A stretch of DNA of 64,000 nucleotides from Pelomonas sp047654785 (GCF_047654785.1 NZ_JASGKQ010000003.1:1860001-1924000), one strand, 5' to 3'; counted from the first letter of the stretch, positions 24,529 to 40,045 are shown. The notes: generated by a model from the letters alone, not told the origin. Made by a program: numbers and translations.

Positions 24529-25044
24529 ATGCGCCTGCCCCTCCCCTCCCTCGTGCTGCTCGCCGCGCTGGCTGCCGCGCCCGTCCGCGCCGACGACCTG
24601 GCCGGCGCCCAGCGCCTGTGGCTGGCCGGCCAGAAGGCGCAGGCCGTCGAACAGGTCGAGCAGGCCCTGGCCCGCACGCCCGGCGACCTGCAGCTGCGCT
24701 TCGCGCTGGGCGTGATGCGCATGGACCTGGGCGAGCGTGCGCAGGCGCTGGCCATCTTCACCCGGCTGACCCAGGACTTCCCCGACCTGGCCGACCCCTA
24801 CAACAACCTCGCCGTGCTGCATGCCGCGGCCGGCGAACTGGACGAGGCCCGGGCCGAGCTGGAGCAGGCGCTGCGCCTGCAGCCCGAGCATGCGCAGGCG
24901 CTGGAGAACCTGGGCGACGTGCTGCTGCGCCTGGCCGTGCGCGCCTACCAGCGCGCGCAGAAGGCGGCTGCGGCGCCCAGCGACGCGCTGGCCGGCAAGA
25001 TCGCCCGCACCCAGGCCCTGACCCGCGAGCTGCGCTCGCACTGA
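24529..25044 (+). CDS. Exported tetratricopeptide-repeat protein
   Basis: Protein of 171 residues with a signal peptide (cleavage after VRA near residue 21) and three TPR units, recognisable as AQRLWLAGQKAQAVEQVEQA, FALGVMRMDLGERAQALAIF and NNLAVLHAAAGELDEARAEL. TPRs mediate protein contacts, so it is probably a periplasmic adaptor. It precedes two cyclophilins with a 33-base gap, and it may work with periplasmic folding factors. I know no specific function. Confidence 0.85.
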   Translation: MRLPLPSLVLLAALAAAPVRADDLAGAQRLWLAGQKAQAVEQVEQALARTPGDLQLRFALGVMRMDLGERAQALAIFTRLTQDFPDLADPYNNLAVLHAAAGELDEARAELEQALRLQPEHAQALENLGDVLLRLAVRAYQRAQKAAAAPSDALAGKIARTQALTRELRSH

Positions 25045-25077
25045 CCCGCTACCGGCTACCGCGACACCCACCCCGAC

Positions 25078-25653
25078 ATGACCAAGCCCTCCCTCTCCCT
25101 GCTGCTCGCCGGCCTGCTCGCGCTGGGCGGCACCGCGGCGGCCACCGCGCAGACCGTGAAGCTGCAGACCACCGAAGGCGACATCCGCGTCGCGCTGGAC
25201 GCCGAGAAGGCGCCCAAGTCCGTCGCCAACTTCCTGCAGTACGTGAAGGCCGGCCACTACAACGGCGTGCTGTTCCACCGCGTCATCGACGGCTTCATGG
25301 TGCAGACCGGCGGCTACGACGCCCGGCTGAACCAGCGCCCCACCCGGCCGCCCATCCCGCTGGAGTCGCACAACGGCCTGAGCAACGTGCGCGGCACGCT
25401 GGCGATGGCGCGCACCAACGACCCGAACTCGGCCACCTCGCAGTTCTTCATCAACGTCGCCGACAACCCGCGCCTGGACGGCGAGCCCGGCGACCCCGCC
25501 TCGGGCTACGCCGTGTTCGGCCAGGTCATCGAGGGCATGGACGTCGTCGACCGCATCCGCGCCGCCGAGGTCGCCCCGCGCGGCATGCACCAGCACCTGC
25601 CGGTCACCCCCATCTCCATCACCCGGGCCGTCATCGAGCCCGCCAAGCCATGA
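25078..25653 (+). CDS. ppiA: Periplasmic cyclophilin-type peptidyl-prolyl isomerase
   Basis: Cyclophilin of 191 residues that speeds proline cis-trans isomerisation during folding. A signal peptide (cleavage near residue 25, after ATA) places it in the periplasm. The active-site residues are in FHRVIDGFMVQTGG and the substrate-binding region in GTLAMARTNDPNSATSQFFIN. The stop overlaps the start of a cytoplasmic paralogue by four bases. Confidence 0.94.
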   Translation: MTKPSLSLLLAGLLALGGTAAATAQTVKLQTTEGDIRVALDAEKAPKSVANFLQYVKAGHYNGVLFHRVIDGFMVQTGGYDARLNQRPTRPPIPLESHNGLSNVRGTLAMARTNDPNSATSQFFINVADNPRLDGEPGDPASGYAVFGQVIEGMDVVDRIRAAEVAPRGMHQHLPVTPISITRAVIEPAKP

Positions 25654-26147
25654 GCCAAGTCAAACTCACCACCAACCACGGCGACATCCTCATCGAACTG
25701 GACGCCGCAGCAGCGCCGCTGTCCGTCGCCAACTTCCTGAACTACGTCCGCAGCGGCCACTACGACGGCACGGTGTTCCACCGCGTCATCAAGGGCTTCA
25801 TGATCCAGGGCGGGGGCTTCGAGCCCGGCATGAAGCAAAAGCCCACCGAGGCGCCCATCCAGAACGAGGCCAACAACGGCCTGAAGAACGCCCACTACAC
25901 GCTGGCCATGGCGCGCACCAACGCGCCGCACTCGGCCACGGCGCAGTTCTTCATCAACACGACCAACAACGGCTTCCTGGACTTCAAGTCCGAAAGCCCG
26001 TCGGGCTGGGGCTATGCGGTGTTCGGCAAGGTCGTCGAGGGCCAGGACGTGGTCGACAAGATCGAGAAGGTGCGCACCGCCGGCCGCGGCGGCCATGGCG
26101 ACGTGCCGGTCGAGGACGTCGTGATCGAGAAAGCCGCCGAAGTTTGA
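25650..26147 (+). CDS. ppiB: Cytoplasmic cyclophilin-type peptidyl-prolyl isomerase
   Basis: Cyclophilin of 165 residues without a signal peptide, starting MSQVKLTTNHGDILIELD. Catalytic-site segments FHRVIKGFMIQGGG and HYTLAMARTNAPHSATAQFF match E. coli PpiB. Together with the previous gene it forms a secreted/cytoplasmic pair, probably from duplication. ATGA overlap upstream, TTGA overlap with lpxH downstream. Confidence 0.95.
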   Translation: MSQVKLTTNHGDILIELDAAAAPLSVANFLNYVRSGHYDGTVFHRVIKGFMIQGGGFEPGMKQKPTEAPIQNEANNGLKNAHYTLAMARTNAPHSATAQFFINTTNNGFLDFKSESPSGWGYAVFGKVVEGQDVVDKIEKVRTAGRGGHGDVPVEDVVIEKAAEV

Positions 26148-26890
26148 TCCCGCGGCTCGCGGCCCCGGCGGACTGGGAGCACATCGACCTGCTCTCGGAC
26201 CTGCACCTGGGGCCGGACACCCCCGGCACGCTGGTGCGGCTGGCGCGCCACCTGGCCGGCACGCCGGCCCAGGCCGTCCTGCTGCTGGGGGACATCTTCG
26301 AAGTCTGGGTGGGCGACGACGCCCGCCACGAGCCCTTCGAAGCCAGCGTCGTGACGACGCTGCGCGAGGCTTCGCGGCGCAAGGCCCTGTTCTTCATGCC
26401 GGGCAACCGCGACTTCCTCGTCGGCGCCGACCTGCTGGCCGATGCCGGCATGGCCGCCCTGCCCGACCCCACCGTGCTCGACGCCTTCGGCCGGCGCTGG
26501 CTGCTGGCGCACGGCGACGCGCAATGCCTGGCCGACGCCGGCTACCGGGCCTGGCGCGCGACCAGCCGCTCGCCCGCGTGGCAGGCCGACTTCCTCGCCA
26601 AGCCACTGGCCGACCGCCAGGCCTTCGGCCGCCAGGCACGCGCGCAGAGCCGCGCGTCGCAAGCGGCACAGCTGATGGGCATGGATCTCGACGCCGACGC
26701 CTGCCGCGCGCTGCTGCGCGAGGCCGGCGCCACGACGCTGATCCACGGCCACACGCACCGCCCGGCCGAGCACGACCTGGGCGACGGTCTCAAGCGCGTC
26801 GTGCTGTCCGACTGGGACCTGGACGCCACACCGCCGCGCGGCGACGTGATCCGTCTGTCGGCCACGGGCCTGCAACGCCTGCCGCTGTGA
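26144..26890 (+). CDS. lpxH: UDP-2,3-diacylglucosamine diphosphatase LpxH
   Basis: Calcineurin-like phosphoesterase (248 residues) that makes lipid X in lipid A synthesis at the inner membrane. The metal-binding motifs are in order: DLHLG (near residue 19), GDIFEVWVGDD, GNRDF, and HGHTHRP near residue 204. The start is a TTG (26144-26146) within a TTGA overlap with ppiB. The next gene begins in a GTGA overlap with its stop. Confidence 0.95.
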   Translation: MIPRLAAPADWEHIDLLSDLHLGPDTPGTLVRLARHLAGTPAQAVLLLGDIFEVWVGDDARHEPFEASVVTTLREASRRKALFFMPGNRDFLVGADLLADAGMAALPDPTVLDAFGRRWLLAHGDAQCLADAGYRAWRATSRSPAWQADFLAKPLADRQAFGRQARAQSRASQAAQLMGMDLDADACRALLREAGATTLIHGHTHRPAEHDLGDGLKRVVLSDWDLDATPPRGDVIRLSATGLQRLPL

Positions 26891-27666
26891 TCCTCAAGGC
26901 CATCAGGAACTGGCGCGAACAGCGCGCCGTCCAGCGCCATGCCATTCCCGATGCGCTGTGGCAGCTGACGCTGCTGCGCTACCCCTTCCTGGCCCAGCGC
27001 AGCGAGGACGATCTCGCCGAGTTGCGTCGACTGTGCAGTCTGTTTCTGTCGACCAAGGAGTTCCACGGCGTCGACGGTTTCGAGGTCACGGACGAAGTGG
27101 CCGTGGCCGTCGCCGCGCAGGCCTGCCTGCCGGTGCTGCGGCTGGGCCTGGCCTGGTACGACGGCTTCGTCGGCATCGTCATGCATGCCGGCGAGGTCGT
27201 CGCGGCGCGGCGCTACGAGGACGAAGACGGCATCGTCCACGAGTACGACGAGGAGCTCGCCGGCGAAGCCATGGAGGGCGGCCCGCTGATGCTGGCCTGG
27301 CAGGCCATCGCCGCCAGCGACGACCCGGCCGAGTTCGGCGCCGATGCGGTCTTCAACGTCGTCATCCACGAGTTCGCCCACGTCATCGACATGCGCGACG
27401 GCCTGGCCGACGGCGTGCCGCCGCTGGACGCCGCCGAGCGCGAGCGCTGGATCGAAGTCATCAACGCCGAATGGGAGAAGTTCTGCGCGCGCATCGACGC
27501 GGGCGAGGACACGCTGATCGACCCCTACGGCGGCGAGGCGGTCGAGGAGTTCTTCGCCGTGGCCGTCGAGGCCTTCTTCGTCGCCCCGGCCGCGATGCGC
27601 GCCGAGGAGCCGGCGATGTATGCGCTGCTGGCCGGGTTCTTCAGGCAGGACCCGGCTGCCAGCTAA
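26887..27666 (+). CDS. mtfA: MtfA-like zinc-dependent peptidase
   Basis: Protein of 259 residues of the M90/DUF980 family. E. coli MtfA binds the repressor Mlc and is an aminopeptidase related to the anthrax lethal factor. The metal site HEFAH is in VVIHEFAHVIDMRDG (near residue 159), with a downstream Glu ligand in EEFFAVAVEAFF. GTG start in an overlap with lpxH. The 3' end overlaps the end of the convergent toxin gene by four bases. Confidence 0.9.
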   Translation: MILKAIRNWREQRAVQRHAIPDALWQLTLLRYPFLAQRSEDDLAELRRLCSLFLSTKEFHGVDGFEVTDEVAVAVAAQACLPVLRLGLAWYDGFVGIVMHAGEVVAARRYEDEDGIVHEYDEELAGEAMEGGPLMLAWQAIAASDDPAEFGADAVFNVVIHEFAHVIDMRDGLADGVPPLDAAERERWIEVINAEWEKFCARIDAGEDTLIDPYGGEAVEEFFAVAVEAFFVAPAAMRAEEPAMYALLAGFFRQDPAAS

Positions 27667-27947
27667 GGCGTGGGGAACTGCTGGCGGGCGTGGACGACGC
27701 TGACCACATCGATGCGGTCGGCCGCCACCCGGTACAGCACGATGTAGTTCGGATGGGCCACCACCTCCCGCAGGCCGGGGACCCGCTCGCTGATCGGGTG
27801 GAGATAGGGGTGGTCGGACAGCGGCAGCACGCTGGCCCGCAGTCGCGCCCACAGGCGCTCGGCCGCGCCGATGTCGTGTGCGCCGATGTATTCGACGATG
27901 GCGGCCAGATCGGCTTCCGCCGATGCCGACCAGAAGATCGGCAGCAT
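27663..27947 (-). CDS. ParE/RelE-superfamily toxin
   Basis: Toxin of 94 residues. The fold is recognisable from IFWSASAEADLAAIVEYIGAHD, LSDHPYLHPISERVPGLREVV and YIVLYRVAADRIDVVSVVHARQQ, which match ParE (gyrase-targeting) proteins. Its ATG shares one base with the stop of the antitoxin gene upstream (TGATG). It converges on mtfA. The target (gyrase or ribosome) cannot be fixed from sequence alone. Confidence 0.88.
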   Translation of the reverse strand: MLPIFWSASAEADLAAIVEYIGAHDIGAAERLWARLRASVLPLSDHPYLHPISERVPGLREVVAHPNYIVLYRVAADRIDVVSVVHARQQFPTP

Positions 27948-28144
27948 CAGGGCGGATCGCCCTGCACACGCTCACGCAGCCGCAGCAGGCGCTCCGCCAT
28001 GCGGCGCTCCACCTCGTCGTGCGGAACGGCCGGGCGAGGATCCGCCAGGCTGGCCGCGACCTTGGCGCGCAGCCAGGCCGCGTAGCTCGCCTCCTGCTCG
28101 GCGGTCTCGAACTCGGAAACCAGGGGTGACAGGCCGGCGTTCAT
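27947..28144 (-). CDS. StbD-like antitoxin (stability determinant)
   Basis: Protein of 65 residues: MNAGLSPLVSEFETAEQEAS, then YAAWLRAKVAASLADPRPAVPHDEV. This is the pattern of the proteins called stability determinants, the partners of ParE-type toxins. It starts 10 bases after the clpA stop, on the same strand and with no recognisable ribosome-binding site, so it may be expressed by read-through from clpS-clpA as well as from its own promoter. Confidence 0.85.
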   Translation of the reverse strand: MNAGLSPLVSEFETAEQEASYAAWLRAKVAASLADPRPAVPHDEVERRMAERLLRLRERVQGDPP

Positions 28145-28154
28145 GGCGGCGGCG

Positions 28155-30478
<2,324 letters not shown>

Positions 30479-30482
<4 letters not shown>

Positions 30483-30856
30483 GCGGCCTCCATAATGCAC
30501 TGCAGGGGGTGGCCGGCGCGCCGTGAGGCGGCCGAAACCAGCTCCACCTTGGTCGCGGCGACGTCCTTGGTGAACACACCGCAGACCCCACGCCCCTCGT
30601 GGTGGATTTTGAGCATGATCTGCGTCGCCGTATCGAGGTCGTGCCGGAAAAATTCCTGCAGCACCATGACGACGAACTCCATCGGCGTGAAATCGTCGTT
30701 CAGCAGCAGCACCTGGTAGAGCCGGGGCGGCTCGGTCTTCTGGGTCTGGCGCTCGACGACGACGGCACCGCTGCCCTCGTCGCGGCCCGGCGGGACCGGG
30801 GGCGCGGGCGGCGGCGGGGACTGGCTTCTCGACGAGGACACGGGGGACGAGGACAT
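30479..30856 (-). CDS. clpS: ClpS adaptor protein
   Basis: Adaptor of 125 residues that delivers N-end-rule substrates to ClpAP. The core carries PPRLYQVLLLNDDFTPMEFV (near residue 43), HHEGRGVCGVFTKDVA and the end LQCIMEAA, as in all ClpS. The first 30 residues are a Ser/Pro-rich tail that is longer than in E. coli ClpS and is probably disordered. Overlap with clpA shows cotranslation. Confidence 0.97.
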
Positions 30857-31041
30857 GCCGGAATTCTATCGACGGGGTCGTCCCCGCCGGCCTCCGGGGA
30901 CTTGGCGGCGGCCCCGCCGATTGCAAGCCTCCCCCGGGTGAACCCGGCCGGGAAGGTCCCGGATTGACGAGGATGCCGCCGTCACCAGAATTTGCCTCCG
31001 CCTCCGTCGAGAGGTGCCCCACAAGCATGGAGACAAAGATG

Positions 31042-31284
31042 ATGGCGCTAGGCAAGGTCAAGTGGTTCAACGATGCCAAGGGCTTCGGCTTCATCGAGCC
31101 GGAAGCCGGCGGCGATGACGTCTTCGCCCACTTCTCGGCGATCCAGATGGAGGGCTTCCGCACGCTGAAGCAAGGCAGCCAGGTGCAGTTTGACCTGGTG
31201 CAGGGCCCCAAGGGCCAGCTGGCGCAGAACATCACGCCGATGGAAGCCGCCGCCCGCGGCCTGGAGCAGCCGCAGGCGTCCTGA
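31042..31284 (+). CDS. CspA-family cold-shock protein with a C-terminal extension
   Basis: Single-stranded nucleic-acid-binding protein of 80 residues. RNP1 (KGFGFIE) and RNP2 (DVFAHFSAI) motifs lie in a standard cold-shock domain beginning MALGKVKWFNDAKGFGF. After the usual end (QLAQNI) the chain continues for about 16 residues, so it is longer than the ordinary 67-70. I choose the ATG at 31042, which has GGAG at normal distance; ATGs at 31039 and 31027 are possible. A terminator follows. Confidence 0.93.
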   Translation: MALGKVKWFNDAKGFGFIEPEAGGDDVFAHFSAIQMEGFRTLKQGSQVQFDLVQGPKGQLAQNITPMEAAARGLEQPQAS

Positions 31285-31304
31285 ACCCGGCACCGTCCGC
31301 CAGC

Positions 31305-31337
31305 AAGCCCCGTGCGCCGCCAGGCCACGGGGCTTTG
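31305..31337 (+). terminator. Terminator after the cold-shock gene
   Basis: AAGCCCCGTG and CACGGGGCTT form a 10-pair stem around an inner loop of about 11 bases, followed by TTGTCTTGG. It lies 20 bases after the cold-shock stop codon on the plus strand. Confidence 0.75.
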
Positions 31338-31501
31338 TCTTGGTGCCCCTGGAGAGCTCAGCTTCAAGAACGGCAGGCGGCCGGGCCGGACAGCGGACCG
31401 CACCACCGGCCGTAAGCTCGCCGCCGGCCCGGCTTGCTAGAGTTGCCGCCTCGTGCGCGACCCGAGCGCCGCATGGACTGCCTTTTCACCGGAACACCGT
31501 C

Positions 31502-33736
<2,235 letters not shown>

Positions 33737-33760
33737 CCGCCGGCCACGGCTGGCAACGAA

Positions 33761-33783
33761 ACGGGGCGCCATCGGCGCCCCGT
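33761..33783. terminator. Bidirectional terminator between the two isocitrate dehydrogenase genes
   Basis: A perfect 10-pair stem ACGGGGCGCC/GGCGCCCCGT with a three-base loop lies midway between the converging stop codons (24 and 20 bases away). It is flanked by AACGAA on one side and TTCTTC on the other, so it can serve both transcripts. Confidence 0.8.
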
Positions 33784-33803
33784 TCTTCATGATCGCTGCC
33801 GGA

Positions 33804-35060
<1,257 letters not shown>

Positions 35061-35122
35061 GGCTGGACTTTCGCGGGGAATGCGGGGGATACGGCGGCGC
35101 CGGGCGCGAGTTTAGGGGCGCG

Positions 35123-35752
35123 TCAGCACAGCGCCGCGATGCGCTGCCACACGCCATGCGCCAGCGCCCAGCCGGACGCCGCCACCAGCCCCAGGCCGGC
35201 CAGGCGCAGCGCGGGCGAGGCATCGCCCACGCGCCGCGGCAGCCGGGCGACCCAGGCGGGCGCGACGGCCAGGCCCAGCGTGCTGGTGGCCGCGAACGCC
35301 GCCATCGCCAGACCGCCGCCCAGCGGCGAGTTCGACAAGGCCGCCAGCAGCAGCGCCGCGTGCAGCAGCCCGCAGGGCATGGCGACCCAGGCCAGGCCGG
35401 TCGCGAAGCTGCGGCCCGGCGCCGGCCGCCAGCGCACATTGGCCAGCCACACCGGCACGCGGCCGCGCACCAGCAGGCTCAGGCCCAGCACCAGCAGCGC
35501 CGCCTGCAGCAGCGCCCACAGCGGCTGCAGCACGGCCGCGCCCTGCGACAGCCGCGCCAGCGCCTGCGCGGAGGCCGCCGCGACGGCGCCCGCCGCGCCA
35601 TAGCCCACGAGCCGCCCGGCCAGCAGCCGCATCTGCTGCTCGCGGCCGCGCGCGGCCAGCGCGCAGGGCGTGCTGCACATCACCGCGCAATGCGGCGCGG
35701 CGGCCAGGCCCATCAGCGCGGCCGAGCCGATCAGGGCGGCGTCGAGACTCAT
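35123..35752 (-). CDS. Sulfite exporter TauE/SafE-family (UreH-like) membrane protein
   Basis: Integral membrane protein of 209 residues with about six helices. MGLAAAPHCAVMCSTPCALA near the N-terminus is a Cys/His motif (HCxxMCxxPC) found in the subset of TauE/SafE proteins linked to cbb3 oxidase and copper delivery; WVAMPCGLLHAALLLAAL in the second half is its repeat. It lies 12 bases after hemN on the same strand and close to the cco genes, so a role in metal supply to the oxidase is inferred. The substrate is not known. Confidence 0.82.
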   Translation of the reverse strand: MSLDAALIGSAALMGLAAAPHCAVMCSTPCALAARGREQQMRLLAGRLVGYGAAGAVAAASAQALARLSQGAAVLQPLWALLQAALLVLGLSLLVRGRVPVWLANVRWRPAPGRSFATGLAWVAMPCGLLHAALLLAALSNSPLGGGLAMAAFAATSTLGLAVAPAWVARLPRRVGDASPALRLAGLGLVAASGWALAHGVWQRIAALC

Positions 35753-35764
35753 CCGCGGAGTCTC

Positions 35765-37159
35765 TCAGATGATCTTGGAGAAGCGCTCGCGGCTGGCGTC
35801 GGCCTGCAGGTAACGGTCGAACACCATGGCCACGGCGCGCACGAAGTACCAGCCCAGTGGCGTGACCTGGATGGCGCCCGGCTCCAGTGCCACCAGGCCC
35901 TGCGCGGCCAGCTGCGCCAGCCGCTCGAACTCGGGCGCGAAATAGGCCGGCACGTCGACCAGGTAGGACGCGGCGATGGACTCGAACTCCAGCCGCCCCT
36001 GGCACATCAGCGCCATGATGACGGCGCGGCGCAGCAGGTCGTCGCGCGTCAGCGCCAGGCCGCGCTGCACGGGCAGTTGGCGCTGGTTGAGCGCGTCCTC
36101 GTACTCGGCCATCGTCTTGGCGTTCTGCGCATAGGTGGCGCCCACGCGGCTGATGGCGGACACGCCCAGGCCCACGAGGTCGCAGTCCGGCTGCGTGGAA
36201 TAGCCCTGGAAGCCCCGGTGCAGCAGGCCCTGGCGCTTGGCGACGGCCAGCGGGTCGTCCGGCAGCGCGAAGTGGTCCATGCCGATGTAGGCATAGCCCT
36301 CGCCCAGCAGCGCGCTGATGGCGCCGGACAGCATGGCCAGCTTGTCCCCGGCCGGCGGCAGCAGCTCGGCCGCGATGCGGCGCTGCGGCTTGAAGCGCTG
36401 CGGCAGGTGCGCATAGGCGTACATGGCGATGCGGTCGGGCCGCAGCTCGGCCACCTGCGCGATGGTGCGGGCGAAGCTCGCGGAGGTCTGCAGCGGCAGG
36501 CCGTAGATCAGGTCGACGTTGGTGGACGAGAAGCCCAGCTCGCGCGCCGTCTGCATCAGCGCCCGCACCTGCTCGAACGGCTGCACGCGATGCACGGCCT
36601 TCTGCACCGCGGCGTCGAAGTCCTGCACGCCGAAGGACAGGCGGTTGAAGCCCAGCTGCCGCAGGTGCGCCAGGCGCGTGGCGTCCACGGTGCGCGGGTC
36701 CACCTCGATGGACAGTTCGGCACCCGGCAGCAGCCGGAAGCGCCGGCGCAGCGCGTCCATCAGCGCGCCCAGCTCGGCGTCGCTCAGGAAGGTCGGCGAG
36801 CCGCCGCCCAGGTGCAGCTGGGACACCGGCGCGGCGCCGCCCAGCGCACCGGCCACCAGGTCCATCTCCACGTCCAGCAGCGCCAGGTAGGGCGCCGCGC
36901 GCTCGTGGTGCTTGGTGATGATCTTGTTGCAGGCGCAGTAGTAGCAGAGCTGCTCGCAGAACGGCACGTGGACGTACACCGACAGCGGCTGCGCCGTGCC
37001 GCGCTGGGCCAGCGCCTGCAGGTGCTGCGGCGCCTGGTGCGCCTCCACGAAGCGGTCGGCCGTGGGGTAGGAGGTGTAGCGCGGCCCGGCCACGTCGTGG
37101 CGCTTCAGGTTGTATTGAAGCAGGTCGTCGTCGAGGGGGCGGTCGGTCACAGCAGCCAT
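35765..37159 (-). CDS. hemN: Oxygen-independent coproporphyrinogen III oxidase HemN
   Basis: Radical SAM enzyme (464 residues) that replaces HemF in haem synthesis when oxygen is low. The [4Fe-4S] motif is C68xxxC72xxC75xC77 within VPFCEQLCYYCACNK; the fourth Cys is the one specific to true HemN. GGGSPTFLS and the GVQDFDAAVQKAVHRVQP block are typical. The ATG at 37157-37159 lies 34 bases downstream of an FNR box. Encoded divergently from fnr. Confidence 0.97.
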   Translation of the reverse strand: MAAVTDRPLDDDLLQYNLKRHDVAGPRYTSYPTADRFVEAHQAPQHLQALAQRGTAQPLSVYVHVPFCEQLCYYCACNKIITKHHERAAPYLALLDVEMDLVAGALGGAAPVSQLHLGGGSPTFLSDAELGALMDALRRRFRLLPGAELSIEVDPRTVDATRLAHLRQLGFNRLSFGVQDFDAAVQKAVHRVQPFEQVRALMQTARELGFSSTNVDLIYGLPLQTSASFARTIAQVAELRPDRIAMYAYAHLPQRFKPQRRIAAELLPPAGDKLAMLSGAISALLGEGYAYIGMDHFALPDDPLAVAKRQGLLHRGFQGYSTQPDCDLVGLGVSAISRVGATYAQNAKTMAEYEDALNQRQLPVQRGLALTRDDLLRRAVIMALMCQGRLEFESIAASYLVDVPAYFAPEFERLAQLAAQGLVALEPGAIQVTPLGWYFVRAVAMVFDRYLQADASRERFSKII

Positions 37160-37193
37160 GGCGGCACTGTGCCGAGACGCTGGCGGCGGGGTG

Positions 37194-37207
37194 TTGATCC
37201 ACGTCAA
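37194..37207. promoter_or_regulatory. FNR box between hemN and fnr
   Basis: TTGAT-CCAC-GTCAA matches the FNR/ANR consensus TTGAT-N4-ATCAA in nine of ten defined positions. It is 34 bases before the hemN start and 81 bases before fnr, so it can activate hemN at low oxygen and may also control fnr itself. Confidence 0.88.
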
Positions 37208-37288
37208 GCCCCGGTGCAGGCCCCGGCCGCCGCGCTCCCCCGGCGGGCCTTTGCCACGGTGCGCGGCGCGCATGCGGATAATCGCCCG

Positions 37289-38029
37289 ATGTCTACCGCC
37301 CCCATCGCCCCCGTCGCCGTCGAGCCGCTGAAGGTGGCCTGCGCCAGCTGCAACCTGCGCGAGCTGTGCCTGCCCGTCGGCCTGAACGCCCATGAGCTGG
37401 ACCAGCTGGAAGGCCTCGTCGCCAAGCGCCGCGCGGTGCCGCGCGGCGAGCACCTGTTCCGCAACGGCGAGCGCTTCGAGGCGCTGTACGCGGTGCGCAC
37501 CGGCTTCTTCAAGACCTGCGTGGGCAGCGAGGACGGCCGCGACCAGGTCACCGGCTTCCAGATGGCCGGCGAGCTGCTGGGGCTGGACGGCATCAGCAGC
37601 GACCACCACCACTGCGACGCCGTCGCGCTGGAGGACTCGTCGGTCTGCGTCATCCCCTACGGCCAGCTGGAAGACCTGTCGCGCGAGTTCACGTCGCTGC
37701 AGCACTCCTTCCACCGCATCATGAGCCGCGAGATCGTGCGCGACCACGGCGTCATGCTGCTGCTCGGCAACATGCGCGCGGAGGAGCGGCTCGCCGCCTT
37801 CCTGCTGAACCTGACGCAGCGCCTGCAGGCGCGCGGCTTCTCGGCGTCCAGCCTGGTGCTGCGCATGACGCGCGAGGAGATCGGCAGCTACCTGGGGCTG
37901 AAGCTGGAGACGGTGAGCCGCACCTTCAGCAAGTTCCAGGAGGACGGGCTGATGGAGGTCAAGCAGCGCCAGCTGCGCATCCTGGACCAGCCGGGGCTGC
38001 AGGCGCTGGTGAACAACAGCCGCTGCTGA
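37289..38029 (+). CDS. fnr: FNR-type oxygen-sensing transcription regulator
   Basis: CRP/FNR regulator of 246 residues. The four Cys ligands of the oxygen-labile [4Fe-4S] cluster are C18, C21, C27 and C120. The C-terminal helix-turn-helix reads MTREEIGSYLGLKLETVSR, with the E-xx-SR recognition residues for TTGAT half-sites. In low oxygen the dimer binds FNR boxes, and three such boxes lie in this window (before hemN, ccoN and ccoI). It is similar to FNR/ANR/BTR-type proteins of beta-proteobacteria. Confidence 0.95.
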   Translation: MSTAPIAPVAVEPLKVACASCNLRELCLPVGLNAHELDQLEGLVAKRRAVPRGEHLFRNGERFEALYAVRTGFFKTCVGSEDGRDQVTGFQMAGELLGLDGISSDHHHCDAVALEDSSVCVIPYGQLEDLSREFTSLQHSFHRIMSREIVRDHGVMLLLGNMRAEERLAAFLLNLTQRLQARGFSASSLVLRMTREEIGSYLGLKLETVSRTFSKFQEDGLMEVKQRQLRILDQPGLQALVNNSRC

Positions 38030-38074
38030 GCGGAAGGCCCACGGCCCAGGGCTGCCTCGGCCGGCAAGCGCCGG

Positions 38075-38371
38075 TCAGCGCGGCCAGTCCGGCGAGCGCC
38101 GCTCCGGCGGTGGCTCCTGCGTCGGCAGGTTGACCAGCAGCAGCGCGATGCTGCTGCCCAGCGCGCACACGCCCCAGAAGATCAGGAAGCTGACCGTGTA
38201 GACGGCCTGCGGCGACAGCTCCACCGGCGCCGCGCCGAACCAGCGCAGCTCGTGCGGGTCCACCACCGCGAACACCAGTGCCTCGAGCACGCCGGCCGCG
38301 AGGAAGGAGGCCCAGCCCACCGCGAACGCGCAGCGCACGAGGCGCGAAGGGCCGGCCTGCTCGCCGTTCAC
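38075..38371 (-). CDS. Unassigned two-helix membrane protein in the cco cluster
   Basis: Protein of 98 residues that I cannot assign to a named family. Two hydrophobic helices are clear (about residues 12-35 and 58-82), separated by a conserved-looking VDPHELRWFGAAPVELS loop; the ends are polar. It begins with a GTG (38369-38371) inside a GTGA overlap with the short ccoH gene, so it is part of the cbb3 oxidase assembly operon. Topology suggests both termini on the same side. It may be an assembly factor for cbb3 oxidase. Confidence 0.75.
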   Translation of the reverse strand: MNGEQAGPSRLVRCAFAVGWASFLAAGVLEALVFAVVDPHELRWFGAAPVELSPQAVYTVSFLIFWGVCALGSSIALLLVNLPTQEPPPERRSPDWPR

Positions 38372-38613
38372 CGCGACGCCCCCGGCACGCCGGTGGCGGC
38401 ATGGTTGCGGGCGGCCAGCGCGGGCGCCTCGTCCGCCGCCTGCTCGCTGCCGGTGCCCAGCACCAGCGGCGGATCGGGGTGGCGCAGCGTCAGCACCACC
38501 GTGACGATGCTGGCCAGGATGACCGACACCGGGCCGGCCACGACGAGCCAGACCATGGGCTCGCGCCAGCCGGAGGAGGAACGGGGGGGCTTGGTGGAGG
38601 GGGTGGTGGACAT
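38368..38613 (-). CDS. ccoH: Short FixH/CcoH-like protein
   Basis: Protein of 81 residues: Ser/Pro-rich N-terminus, REPMVWLVVAGPVSVILAS membrane helix (about residues 17-40), and a short polar C-terminal tail with RHPDPPLV. FixH/CcoH is needed for cbb3 assembly and is normally about 150-200 residues with a periplasmic domain. Only the membrane anchor and a small tail are retained here. The identity rests on position (directly after ccoG) and the anchor sequence, so it is moderate. Confidence 0.65.
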   Translation of the reverse strand: MSTTPSTKPPRSSSGWREPMVWLVVAGPVSVILASIVTVVLTLRHPDPPLVLGTGSEQAADEAPALAARNHAATGVPGASR

Positions 38614-38631
38614 CGCAGGTCTCCCGCCGCG

Positions 38632-40041
<1,410 letters not shown>

Positions 40042-40045
40042 GGCA

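Noticed and set aside
30483..31406. Upstream in-frame extension of clpA
   Set aside because: It would run through clpS and the cold-shock gene; MIAQELEVSLHMAF at 30482 is the normal ClpA start.
31190..31501. Longer start for the monomeric isocitrate dehydrogenase
   Set aside because: The extra part overlaps the cold-shock gene and its terminator and has no similarity to the enzyme; the ATG at 31502 fits the family length.
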